7,666 nucleotides of DNA from Nitrospiraceae bacterium (lineage in GTDB: Bacteria; Nitrospirota; Nitrospiria; Nitrospirales; UBA8639). The notes beneath the pieces were generated by a model that was given only the letters and a program-made list of their open reading frames with translations, made no database searches and was not told the origin of the DNA. The position numbers and the translations under genes are program-made. Positions 1-5,532 of the stretch are shown here, piece by piece. The stretch covers positions 12,628 through 20,293 of the forward strand of contig DOFS01000162.1 in the NCBI GenBank assembly GCA_003523945.1, given 5' to 3'. Position 1 is the stretch's first letter, and every line of letters begins with the position of its first letter.

Positions 1-213
1 CGGGAGATGACATTGCTGACGACCATTGCCGATGCTGATCGGATTGACCGGCTCCGCTCCATTGCGAATCCCATCGTGGGGCGGTTAGGCGCATGGTACG
101 GTCAATGGACTCGTCAAACATTGGAGAAGTTTGAAACGGGAGCTGTGCCATCCGAATCTTCCGTCCTTCTGGCCAAAGGCGTCGGACGCCCCAGGGGAGA
201 TGAACGGTCGTGA
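1..213 (+). CDS. fliO: Probable FliO, C-terminal end (5' truncated by window)
   Basis: The frame is open from the left edge (it begins Arg-Glu-Met) to a TGA at 211-213, so the visible 70 residues are the tail of a longer protein. The first Met (7-9) need not be the start. FliO is a small bitopic membrane protein that helps assemble the FliP ring of the flagellar export gate; its cytoplasmic part usually contains a 'GVT-x-x-x-[IV]TLL' stretch. The visible REMTLLTTI fits the second half of that stretch, and fliO normally sits directly before fliP. The rest (DRIDRLRSIANPIVGRLG and a polar tail ending GRPRGDERS) is not conserved enough to recognise. Its stop overlaps the fliP GTG by four bases (GTGA), which points to translational coupling. 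The identification rests mainly on position plus this short motif. The alternative is an unrelated short gene. Confidence 0.6.
   Translation, partial: REMTLLTTIADADRIDRLRSIANPIVGRLGAWYGQWTRQTLEKFETGAVPSESSVLLAKGVGRPRGDERS
191..212 (+). promoter_or_regulatory. fliP ribosome binding site and GTG start overlapping the fliO stop
   Basis: A purine-rich AGGGGAGA (193-200) lies 9 bases before the GTG at 210-212. The GTG shares bases with the upstream TGA, forming GTGA. This spacing, and the complete signal peptide that results, support the GTG as the real fliP start over any later in-frame codon. Confidence 0.65.
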
Positions 214-989
214 TCCACCCCTGTCGCGGGTTTCGTGGAAGACGTTATTTGTCGGGACCGCTCATCATCAGTCTGGTCATGGGCCTGTCGACTTCGGCTT
301 TTGCGCAGGCCACCAAGGATCCGGCGATTAGTTTACAGGTATCCGGATTGGATGGGACCGAGCCCTGGACCTTCGGGCTTCGCATCCTTTTTCTCCTGAC
401 GGCCTTAACGCTGGCGCCGGCCCTGTTAATGCTGGTGACGGCATTTACACGCGTCGTCATTGTCCTGGGTCTTCTTCGACAGGCTTTGGGAACCCTGCAT
501 GCGCCGCCAAATCAGGTGATGATTGGATTGGCCATGTTTTTAACCCTGTTCATCATGATGCCGGTGTGGGAGCAAATTCGGGTTGAGGCTCTCAACCCGT
601 TGTTGGAACAACAGGTGACACAGGAAGTGGCGCTTGAACGGGCCAAGATTCCCCTGAGAACGTTTATGCTCAAACAAGTGCGGGAAAAGGATCTCACCCT
701 GTTTGTCGAAATGGCAAAAGTCCCGCATCCTCAGACGCCGGATGATGTGCCCTTCCACGTCCTGGTGCCGGCGTTTGTCACCAGTGAATTGCGCACGGCG
801 TTTCAAATTGGCTTTCTCATTTATGTGCCATTTTTGGTGATCGACATGATTGTGGCCAGTATTCTCATGTCCATGGGTATGATGATGTTGCCTCCGATCA
901 TGATCTCGTTGCCGTTTAAGTTGGTGTTGTTTGTGTTGGCGGATGGATGGTTTCTGGTCGTGGGATCATTGATGAATAGTTTCCATTAA
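210..989 (+). CDS. fliP: Flagellar biosynthetic protein FliP
   Basis: FliP is a core inner-membrane subunit of the flagellar type III export gate. In studied systems five copies join four FliQ and one FliR in a helical pore through which rod, hook and filament proteins pass. The product is 259 residues, close to the roughly 245 of enterobacterial FliP. It begins with a cleavable signal peptide: basic n-region (RGRRY, 9-13), hydrophobic core (about 14-28) and AFA/QA at 30-34. Next come a hydrophobic segment (about 57-90), the conserved RVVIVLGLLRQALGT and PPNQVMIGLA blocks (81-108), a periplasmic part (about 120-185), and the C-terminal signature from TSELRTAF (191-198) to DGWFLVVGSL (245-254). 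The Met-rich gate loop MSMGMMMLPP (220-229) is intact. The GTG start overlaps the upstream stop by 4 bases and is preceded by a good Shine-Dalgarno sequence. A 48-base gap separates it from fliQ. Confidence 0.98.
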   Translation: MIHPCRGFRGRRYLSGPLIISLVMGLSTSAFAQATKDPAISLQVSGLDGTEPWTFGLRILFLLTALTLAPALLMLVTAFTRVVIVLGLLRQALGTLHAPPNQVMIGLAMFLTLFIMMPVWEQIRVEALNPLLEQQVTQEVALERAKIPLRTFMLKQVREKDLTLFVEMAKVPHPQTPDDVPFHVLVPAFVTSELRTAFQIGFLIYVPFLVIDMIVASILMSMGMMMLPPIMISLPFKLVLFVLADGWFLVVGSLMNSFH

Positions 990-1023
990 AACCATATTCG
1001 GATGCCCCCGATCTTCTAGATAA

Positions 1024-1040
1024 GAAGGACGACAAAGATG
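1024..1040 (+). promoter_or_regulatory. fliQ ribosome binding site
   Basis: AAGGA at 1025-1029 precedes the ATG at 1038 by 8 bases. A short inverted repeat (CTTCT at 1013-1017 against AGAAG at 1023-1027, loop AGATA) overlaps it and could partly mask it, but a 5-bp stem is weak. The rest of the 48-base fliP-fliQ gap shows nothing recognisable. Confidence 0.55.
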
Positions 1041-1307
1041 ACAACCGAAAGTGTTTTGAGCATTGGGCAGGATGCGATTCAAACAATACTGCTGGTAGCG
1101 GGTCCTATGCTGGGGCTCAGCCTGGTGGTAGGGCTCTGCGTGAGTGCCTTCCAAGCCATGACTCAAATCAACGAAATGACCCTCACCTTTCTGCCAAAGG
1201 TGGCCACGATGTTTGTGGTGCTTTTGGTTACGTTCCCATGGATGGTGGAAATCCTTGTAGGATTTATGACAGGCATCTGGGCAAGGATACCGGAGTTTGC
1301 ACAATGA
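1038..1307 (+). CDS. fliQ: Flagellar biosynthetic protein FliQ
   Basis: FliQ is a small two-helix membrane subunit of the FliP-FliQ-FliR export gate; its helical hairpins pack around the outside of the FliP ring. The product is 89 residues, the family's usual length. It has two long hydrophobic segments (about 14-38 and 54-80) joined by the diagnostic polar loop AMTQINEMTLTFLPK (40-54), the most conserved part of FliQ. The ATG is preceded by AAGGA at 8 bases. The gene ends at TGA 1305-1307. Instead of the usual tight junction with fliR, it is followed by a 250-base spacer with a palindromic repeat. The C-terminus (WARIPEFAQ) looks complete, so the repeat does not appear to have truncated the gene. 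Confidence 0.97.
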   Translation: MTTESVLSIGQDAIQTILLVAGPMLGLSLVVGLCVSAFQAMTQINEMTLTFLPKVATMFVVLLVTFPWMVEILVGFMTGIWARIPEFAQ

Positions 1308-1492
1308 TTAGCGGAGGGTTGAAACATGCCGCCACCGGCGTTCTCGCCCCCCGGCCGTGCTCACGAACTCGACCGTACGCTCCGCTCATCCAAGCGGCTG
1401 CGGTCTTGCTGGATGGCCTTTTTGAACACTCTACGAATTTTCTCTTGCGGGCCTCGGGCACTCATAGGCTGATGAAAGGGCAAAAAATCTGA
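1304..1492 (+). other. Possible 62-residue ORF coupled to the fliQ stop, repeat-derived
   Basis: An ATG at 1304-1306 overlaps the fliQ TGA as ATGA, with GGAG at 1292-1295 about 8 bases upstream, so ribosomes finishing fliQ could reinitiate here. The frame stays open for 62 codons to a TGA at 1490-1492. About 60% of it is the palindromic repeat at 1318-1427, and the peptide (Arg-, Ala- and Pro-rich, with TRPYAPLIQ in the middle) has no domain or membrane segment that I recognise. The codons follow the repeat and show no sign of coding pressure. Most likely this is a chance frame through a GC-rich repeat, but translation is not excluded. Confidence 0.2.
1318..1427 (+). repeat. Imperfect palindromic element (about 110 bp) between fliQ and fliR
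   Basis: The element begins GTTGAAACATGCC and ends GGCCTTTTTGAAC. The reverse complement of the end (GTTCAAAAAGGCC) matches the start at 10 of 13 positions, so the two ends are inverted copies. Inside are smaller hairpins: GCCG/CGGC with loop CCAC (1328-1339), the tight palindrome CGTG-CT-CACG (1356-1365), and CCGCT/AGCGG with a 6-base loop (1382-1397). It encodes no transposase and is far too short for an autonomous mobile element. It looks like a MITE- or REP-like dispersed intergenic repeat, and its edge motifs resemble elements I recall being common in Nitrospira genomes. No second copy lies in this window, so dispersal is inferred. In RNA it would fold into a long branched hairpin between the fliQ and fliR reading frames. 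Confidence 0.6.
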
Positions 1493-1557
1493 AATATTCC
1501 CCAGCCCCATCGGGGGAGTCGATTTGCGTCATGTGTGAGAAAGATGTCGGGTAACCG
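1428..1557 (+). other. Spacer between the repeat and fliR, no clear function
   Basis: These 130 bases complete the 250-base fliQ-fliR gap. The only structure seen is a small GC hairpin: CCCC/GGGG around ATC at 1505-1515, or alternatively TCCCC 1498-1502 with GGGGA 1513-1517. No T-run follows, so it is not a typical intrinsic terminator. I found no convincing sigma-70, sigma-54 or sigma-28 promoter. An in-frame TAA at 1552-1554 sets the upstream limit for fliR. Confidence 0.4.
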
Positions 1558-2343
1558 GTGCTTCAATGGGATTTTGCAATTCAGCAGGTGTGGCAATTTG
1601 TGGTTGTGCTCGTCCGCACGGCCGTCATTTTATCGGCTCTGCCCTTACTTGGTGGGCGTTCGGTTCCCAATCGCATCAAAATCGGCATGGCGGTTCTCCT
1701 TGCCATCCTGTTGATGCCAGTCGTGACCTTTTCACTCCCTCCCAATTGGTTGGAACCCGGCAATCTGGTGATCGCCCTGGGTGCCGAAATCCTTGTCGGT
1801 CTAGTCTTGGGGTTGGCTTTGCGATTACTGATGACGGCAGTGGAACTGGCGGGGAGTGTGATGGGCTTTCAAGTGGGGTTCGCCATGGCCGGAGTGTTGG
1901 ATCCTGTCACGCAGGTGGAGACACCGGTCTTTGGTCAGTTACTGACCATTCTGGCGACTCTCCTCTACTTTCAAGTCGATGGGCATCATCTGGTGCTGTT
2001 GGCGTTGGGGAGTAGTTTTCAGTTGATTCCACCTTTTGGCGCCCAATTGGGAGCTCCTCTGCTGACCGATGTGACCGGTGTGATCCAACGAACCTACGAT
2101 ACGGGATTGAAGCTGGCCTTTCCGGTCATGGCGGCCACATTTCTGGTGCATGTCACCATGGGGATTCTTGGCCGGCTGGTCCCTCAGATGAACGTCATGC
2201 TCACCAGTTTCCCTATTACGATTGCGGTCGGTTTGTTGGTATTAGGCCTGGGTTTGCCCTTCATTGCCTTAGTCTTTCAGGACTCGATCGTCGGGATGGA
2301 GGCGGTCTTGTGGGATTTGTTACAGGAGTTAGGGCGTGGCTGA
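1558..2343 (+). CDS. fliR: Flagellar biosynthetic protein FliR
   Basis: FliR is the single-copy membrane subunit that completes the FliP-FliQ-FliR export gate and is structurally like a FliP-FliQ fusion. The product is 261 residues, normal for the family, with about six hydrophobic segments. Hallmarks are the N-terminal ALPLLGGRSVPNRIKIG (27-43), MGFQVGFAMAGVLDP (102-116), YFQVDGHHL (137-145) and GRLVPQMNVMLTSFP (205-219). The GTG at 1558 is the first usable start because an in-frame TAA lies at 1552-1554. The preceding Shine-Dalgarno sequence is poor (purine-rich GAGAAAGA about 12 bases away), unlike most neighbours. It follows a 250-base spacer with a repeat, and its stop overlaps flhB by 8 bases. 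The pairing with flhB is usual, as FlhB wraps around the FliPQR gate. Confidence 0.96.
   Translation: MLQWDFAIQQVWQFVVVLVRTAVILSALPLLGGRSVPNRIKIGMAVLLAILLMPVVTFSLPPNWLEPGNLVIALGAEILVGLVLGLALRLLMTAVELAGSVMGFQVGFAMAGVLDPVTQVETPVFGQLLTILATLLYFQVDGHHLVLLALGSSFQLIPPFGAQLGAPLLTDVTGVIQRTYDTGLKLAFPVMAATFLVHVTMGILGRLVPQMNVMLTSFPITIAVGLLVLGLGLPFIALVFQDSIVGMEAVLWDLLQELGRG
2324..2338 (+). promoter_or_regulatory. flhB ribosome binding site inside fliR
   Basis: AGGAG at 2324-2328 lies 7 bases before the GTG at 2336-2338, within the last codons of fliR. The start gives the normal FlhB N-terminus (MAENKDGADKSEQPSAKRL), which supports this GTG and an 8-base overlap with fliR. Confidence 0.65.
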
Positions 2344-3415
2344 GAATAAAGACGGGGCAGATAAATCAGAACAACCGAGTGCCAAACGATTAGCGGATGC
2401 CCGTCGCAAAGGTCAAGTGCCGATGACCCGGGAATTCCCTTCGTTGTTTGTCTTGTTGGGGGGGGTCGGGCTGATTTCACTGTGGGCGCCTCACGCGTTT
2501 GTTCAATTTTATGATCATTACCGGCAGTGGCTGGCGCAAGCGGGCACCCTTCAGTTAGATGCCCGGTCCACACATGTCCTGTTGGTGAATATTGTGGATC
2601 AAGCCTTTGTTCCGCTCATACCCTTCGGGCTCCTGGTTGGCGTGTTTGCATTTCTGGCCATTTTTCTGCAAACCGGGCCGCTTTGGGTTGAAGAAGCTTT
2701 GCAACCCAAACCGTCGAAATTGAACCCCGCCAATGGATTGAAGCGTATTTTTTCCTGGAAAGGGGTGGTCGACCTGTTGAAGTCGTTGCTGAAGCTTGCG
2801 GGAGTCGGTGGGATTGCCTATCTGATTCTGTCTCATAACCTGTTCGCCATCGTTCAGCTTCCCCTCCTCGAGTTAACCGAGGCCGTTGGTGGTGCATGGG
2901 GGGTTTTGGAAAATATTGTGTGGTCGATTGGTGGGGCGTTGCTGCTATTGGCAATCATCGATTTCATTTATCAGCGGTGGCAGCATACCGAAGATCACAA
3001 GATGACCAAACAGGAAGTGAAGGAAGAGTCGAAAGATGTCGAGGGTGATCCGCAGATTCGATCCCGCCGGCAAAGTTTGCAACGGGAACGTGCCAGACAG
3101 CGGATGTTGCAGGCCGTGCCCAAGGCCGATGTGGTGATTACCAACCCGACTCACGTGGCGGTGGCACTCAGGTATGAAACGGGCAAAATGGATGCTCCGG
3201 TGGTGGTGGCGAAGGGGGCCGGATTTATGGCGGAGAAGATTAAGCAAATTGCGCGTCATGCGGGAGTGCCGATTGTGGAGAACCGCAGTCTGGCTCGAGG
3301 GCTGTTTAAGGCTGTGAAAATCGGTCAGGAGGTGCCCAGTGCGTTGTATCATGCGGCGGCTGAGGTGCTGGCCTATGTGTATCGCTTACGTCATATGCAT
3401 GATCAGAACGAGTAA
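2336..3415 (+). CDS. flhB: Flagellar biosynthetic protein FlhB (substrate-specificity switch)
   Basis: FlhB is the inner-membrane export component that switches secretion from rod/hook to filament substrates after cleaving itself. The product is 359 residues (enterobacterial FlhB is about 380). It starts with the typical hydrophilic SEQPSAKRLADARRKGQVP (11-29). Four hydrophobic segments follow (about 33-52, 84-112, 150-173 and 190-212). A charged linker (about 216-258) leads to the cytoplasmic domain, which carries the autocleavage motif N270-P271-T272-H273, cut between Asn and Pro in the family. The downstream HVAVALRYE, AP-VVAKG and VPIVENRSLARGLF blocks are intact, so self-cleavage should work. 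The protein ends soon after the conserved domain with a short tail. GTG start, 8-base overlap with fliR, 8-base gap to flhA. Confidence 0.98.
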   Translation: MAENKDGADKSEQPSAKRLADARRKGQVPMTREFPSLFVLLGGVGLISLWAPHAFVQFYDHYRQWLAQAGTLQLDARSTHVLLVNIVDQAFVPLIPFGLLVGVFAFLAIFLQTGPLWVEEALQPKPSKLNPANGLKRIFSWKGVVDLLKSLLKLAGVGGIAYLILSHNLFAIVQLPLLELTEAVGGAWGVLENIVWSIGGALLLLAIIDFIYQRWQHTEDHKMTKQEVKEESKDVEGDPQIRSRRQSLQRERARQRMLQAVPKADVVITNPTHVAVALRYETGKMDAPVVVAKGAGFMAEKIKQIARHAGVPIVENRSLARGLFKAVKIGQEVPSALYHAAAEVLAYVYRLRHMHDQNE

Positions 3416-3423
3416 AAGGTCCT

Positions 3424-5532
3424 ATGGCATTTGATTCTCAAAAGTTACGGGATGAACTCACTCCCGCGCATTACGGGGATGTGCTCTTGCCGATCGGGGT
3501 GGTGGGGATGTTGCTCCTCATGCTGTTACCCCTTCCCCCGTTTCTTCTGGATCTCTTTTTATCCTTTAGCATTACTCTCGCCGTCTTGATTTTGCTGGTG
3601 ACCATGCATGCCGGACGTCCGGCAGAATTTTCCGTTTTCCCGTCGGTGGTGTTGCTCACCACGTTGTTCCGGCTGGCGTTGAATATTGCCTCGACGCGGG
3701 CCATTCTCATGCACGGGAATGAAGGTCCTGCTTCCGCCGGAGAAGTCATTCGCGTGTTTGGAGAGTTTGTGGTCGGGGGGAATTATGCGGTTGGTATTGT
3801 GGTCTTCTCCATCCTGGTCATTATTAATTTTGTGGTGATCACCAAAGGGGCCACCCGTATTGCGGAAGTTGCCGCGCGATTTACCCTGGATGCGATGCCC
3901 GGCAGACAGATGAGTATTGATGCGGATCTCAACGCAGGGATCATTGACGAAGGGGAAGCGCGGAAGCGGCGGGAGGCGATATCGCAGGAAGCCGATTTTT
4001 ACGGATCCATGGATGGTGCCAGTAAGTTTGTTCGGGGTGATGCCATTGCGGCGCTGTTAATTATTTTTATCAACGTTCTGGGCGGGTTGGGCATCGGTGT
4101 ACTGGAACATGGGATGTCGCTTATTGACGCCGCCAAACGGTTTACGCTGCTGACGGTCGGGGATGCCATCGTGGCTCAAATCCCTGCGCTGATCATGTCG
4201 ACGGCCGCCGGGATCATTGTGACGCGGGTTTCGACCAAAACCAGCCTTGGACGCGATTTAACCGACCAAATTTTTTTCAATCCCCACCTGGTGGCTGCCG
4301 TAGCCGGCATGTTGTTCTTTTTGGGTTTTCTCCCCGGGTTACCGCATGTGGCGTTTTTATTGTTGGGAACGATGACTGCCGGTTTAGCCTATGTGTTGTG
4401 GAATCAAAAACAAGAAGCCGCCCGCATCAAAAGTCTTCCCAAGAAAAAAGATCCGGCGGAAGCTACCACCACGGAATCGGTGGATACCGTGACCCCTCCG
4501 GATCTTTTGGAGCTGCATGTCGGTTATGGACTCGTACCGTTTGTCGATCAAACCCAGGGGGGCGAGTTGTTAGAACGGATACGGGCCATCCGGCGCCAAA
4601 CGGCTCTTGATATGGGCTTTGTCGTGCCAGCTGTGCATATCCGGGATAATCTCCAGCTCAAACCGCATGAGTACAGTATTTTGTTGAAGGGGATTCAGGT
4701 GGCCAAGGGAGAACTGGTCCCCCGAAATTTACTGGCTATCAATCCCGGTCATGCCAAAAAAGGCCTCCAGGGGAAGCCGGGCAAAGACCCGTGTTTTGGA
4801 TTGCCGGCGATCTGGATTGCCCCGGCAGAAAAAGAACGCGCCCAGATGGACGGCTACACGGTTGTGGATGGGCCGGCCATTATTGCCACGCATCTCACGG
4901 AATTTATCAAAACCAATGGGCATGAATTGCTGGGTCGGCAAGAGGTCCAGAATTTGCTGGATAACCTCGCTAAGACGTACCCCAAGGTGGTGGATGACTT
5001 GATTCCAACTCAAATATCGTTAGGAGCGGTGGTGAGAATCCTCAAGAATCTCTTGCGAGAACGGGTGTCGATCCGGGATTTGCGGACCATCCTGGAAACT
5101 GTTGCCGATTACACCACTCAGAGTAAGGATCCTGACACCCTGACTGAATATGCTCGGCAAAATTTATCCAGAACCATTTCGACCCAATACACGAATGCCG
5201 ATGGCTTGCTGCAGGTGATCAGTCTGGATCCGATGTTGGACCGCCGCTTGATGGAGGCGATGAGGCCAAGTGGTGCGGGCGACCAGGGGGGATTGCCTCC
5301 CAGCGTATTGAACCAAGTGATTCTGTCGGTCCGTCAGGCCATTGAGCGGGTGGTCAGTCAAGGGTATCAACCCGTGCTGTTATGTTCCCAGTCGATTCGA
5401 TCCCAACTCTATCGTTTAGTCTCGCCGGGTGTGCATGCGTTGGCGGTGCTCTCTCCGAACGAGTTGGACCCAAAAACACAAATTCAAGCTATTGAAGTCG
5501 TGAGGATGCCACATGAAGCTGAAACGGTTTGA
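3424..5532 (+). CDS. flhA: Flagellar biosynthesis protein FlhA (export-gate platform)
   Basis: FlhA is the large export-gate protein; in known systems nine copies form a cytoplasmic ring that docks substrate-chaperone complexes and uses the proton motive force. The product is 702 residues, close to the usual 690-700. The N-terminal half has about eight membrane segments (within 20-325). It carries the FHIPEP-family core: RLALNIASTRAILMHG (83-98) and the cytoplasmic loop ATRIAEVAARFTLDAMPGRQ (143-162) with SIDADLNAGIIDEGEA (164-179). After a charged linker (about 327-358) comes the soluble ring domain, from LELHVGYGLVPFVD (362-375) through RIRAIRRQ and HLTEFIKTNGHELLGRQEV (490-508) to the C-terminus. 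The start has a modest AAAGG about 4 bases upstream, just after the flhB stop. Its last 20 bases are also the start of flhF. Confidence 0.99.
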   Translation: MAFDSQKLRDELTPAHYGDVLLPIGVVGMLLLMLLPLPPFLLDLFLSFSITLAVLILLVTMHAGRPAEFSVFPSVVLLTTLFRLALNIASTRAILMHGNEGPASAGEVIRVFGEFVVGGNYAVGIVVFSILVIINFVVITKGATRIAEVAARFTLDAMPGRQMSIDADLNAGIIDEGEARKRREAISQEADFYGSMDGASKFVRGDAIAALLIIFINVLGGLGIGVLEHGMSLIDAAKRFTLLTVGDAIVAQIPALIMSTAAGIIVTRVSTKTSLGRDLTDQIFFNPHLVAAVAGMLFFLGFLPGLPHVAFLLLGTMTAGLAYVLWNQKQEAARIKSLPKKKDPAEATTTESVDTVTPPDLLELHVGYGLVPFVDQTQGGELLERIRAIRRQTALDMGFVVPAVHIRDNLQLKPHEYSILLKGIQVAKGELVPRNLLAINPGHAKKGLQGKPGKDPCFGLPAIWIAPAEKERAQMDGYTVVDGPAIIATHLTEFIKTNGHELLGRQEVQNLLDNLAKTYPKVVDDLIPTQISLGAVVRILKNLLRERVSIRDLRTILETVADYTTQSKDPDTLTEYARQNLSRTISTQYTNADGLLQVISLDPMLDRRLMEAMRPSGAGDQGGLPPSVLNQVILSVRQAIERVVSQGYQPVLLCSQSIRSQLYRLVSPGVHALAVLSPNELDPKTQIQAIEVVRMPHEAETV
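5502..5532 (+). promoter_or_regulatory. flhA-flhF overlap with flhF ribosome binding site
   Basis: GAGGA at 5502-5506 lies 6 bases before the flhF ATG (5513-5515), inside flhA. The two reading frames overlap by 20 bases, up to the flhA TGA at 5530-5532. The resulting FlhF N-terminus (MKLKRFEALSLQEAL) is the typical family start, so the overlap is real and suggests translational coupling. Confidence 0.6.

Noticed and set aside
1411..1440. Intrinsic terminator at the right end of the repeat (T5 at 1419-1423)
   Set aside because: The T-run is part of the inverted end itself, pairing with the GAAAC side, and is followed by GAAC. There is no GC-rich stem directly before it, so it lacks the usual terminator layout.
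1264..1461. 65-codon minus-strand frame across the repeat
   Set aside because: It overlaps the end of fliQ antisense and runs through the palindrome. It has no recognisable ribosome binding site or domain, so it is a by-product of GC-rich repeat sequence.
1443..1480. Possible sigma-28 -10-like GCTGATGA upstream of fliR
   Set aside because: There is no TAAA-type -35 element at the needed distance, and the match to the -10 consensus is partial.
1587..1605. TGGCA...TTG resembling a sigma-54 promoter at the start of fliR
   Set aside because: The spacing between the GG and the expected GC is wrong, and the site lies inside the fliR coding region.
1566..2015. 149-codon plus-strand frame overlapping fliR
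   Set aside because: It is out of frame within fliR, Gly/Ser/Arg-rich and without a domain. The fliR frame carries all the family motifs.
2945..3352. 135-codon minus-strand frame inside flhB
   Set aside because: It lies wholly antisense to the conserved FlhB cytoplasmic domain. The His/Arg/Leu-rich translation looks like a codon-position shadow, not a protein.
2336..5532. Virulence type III secretion export genes (SctU/SctV type) instead of flagellar flhB/flhA
   Set aside because: The block follows fliPQR and leads straight into flhF and flhG, which belong to flagellar clusters. FlhA and FlhB sequences fit the flagellar branch in length and motifs.
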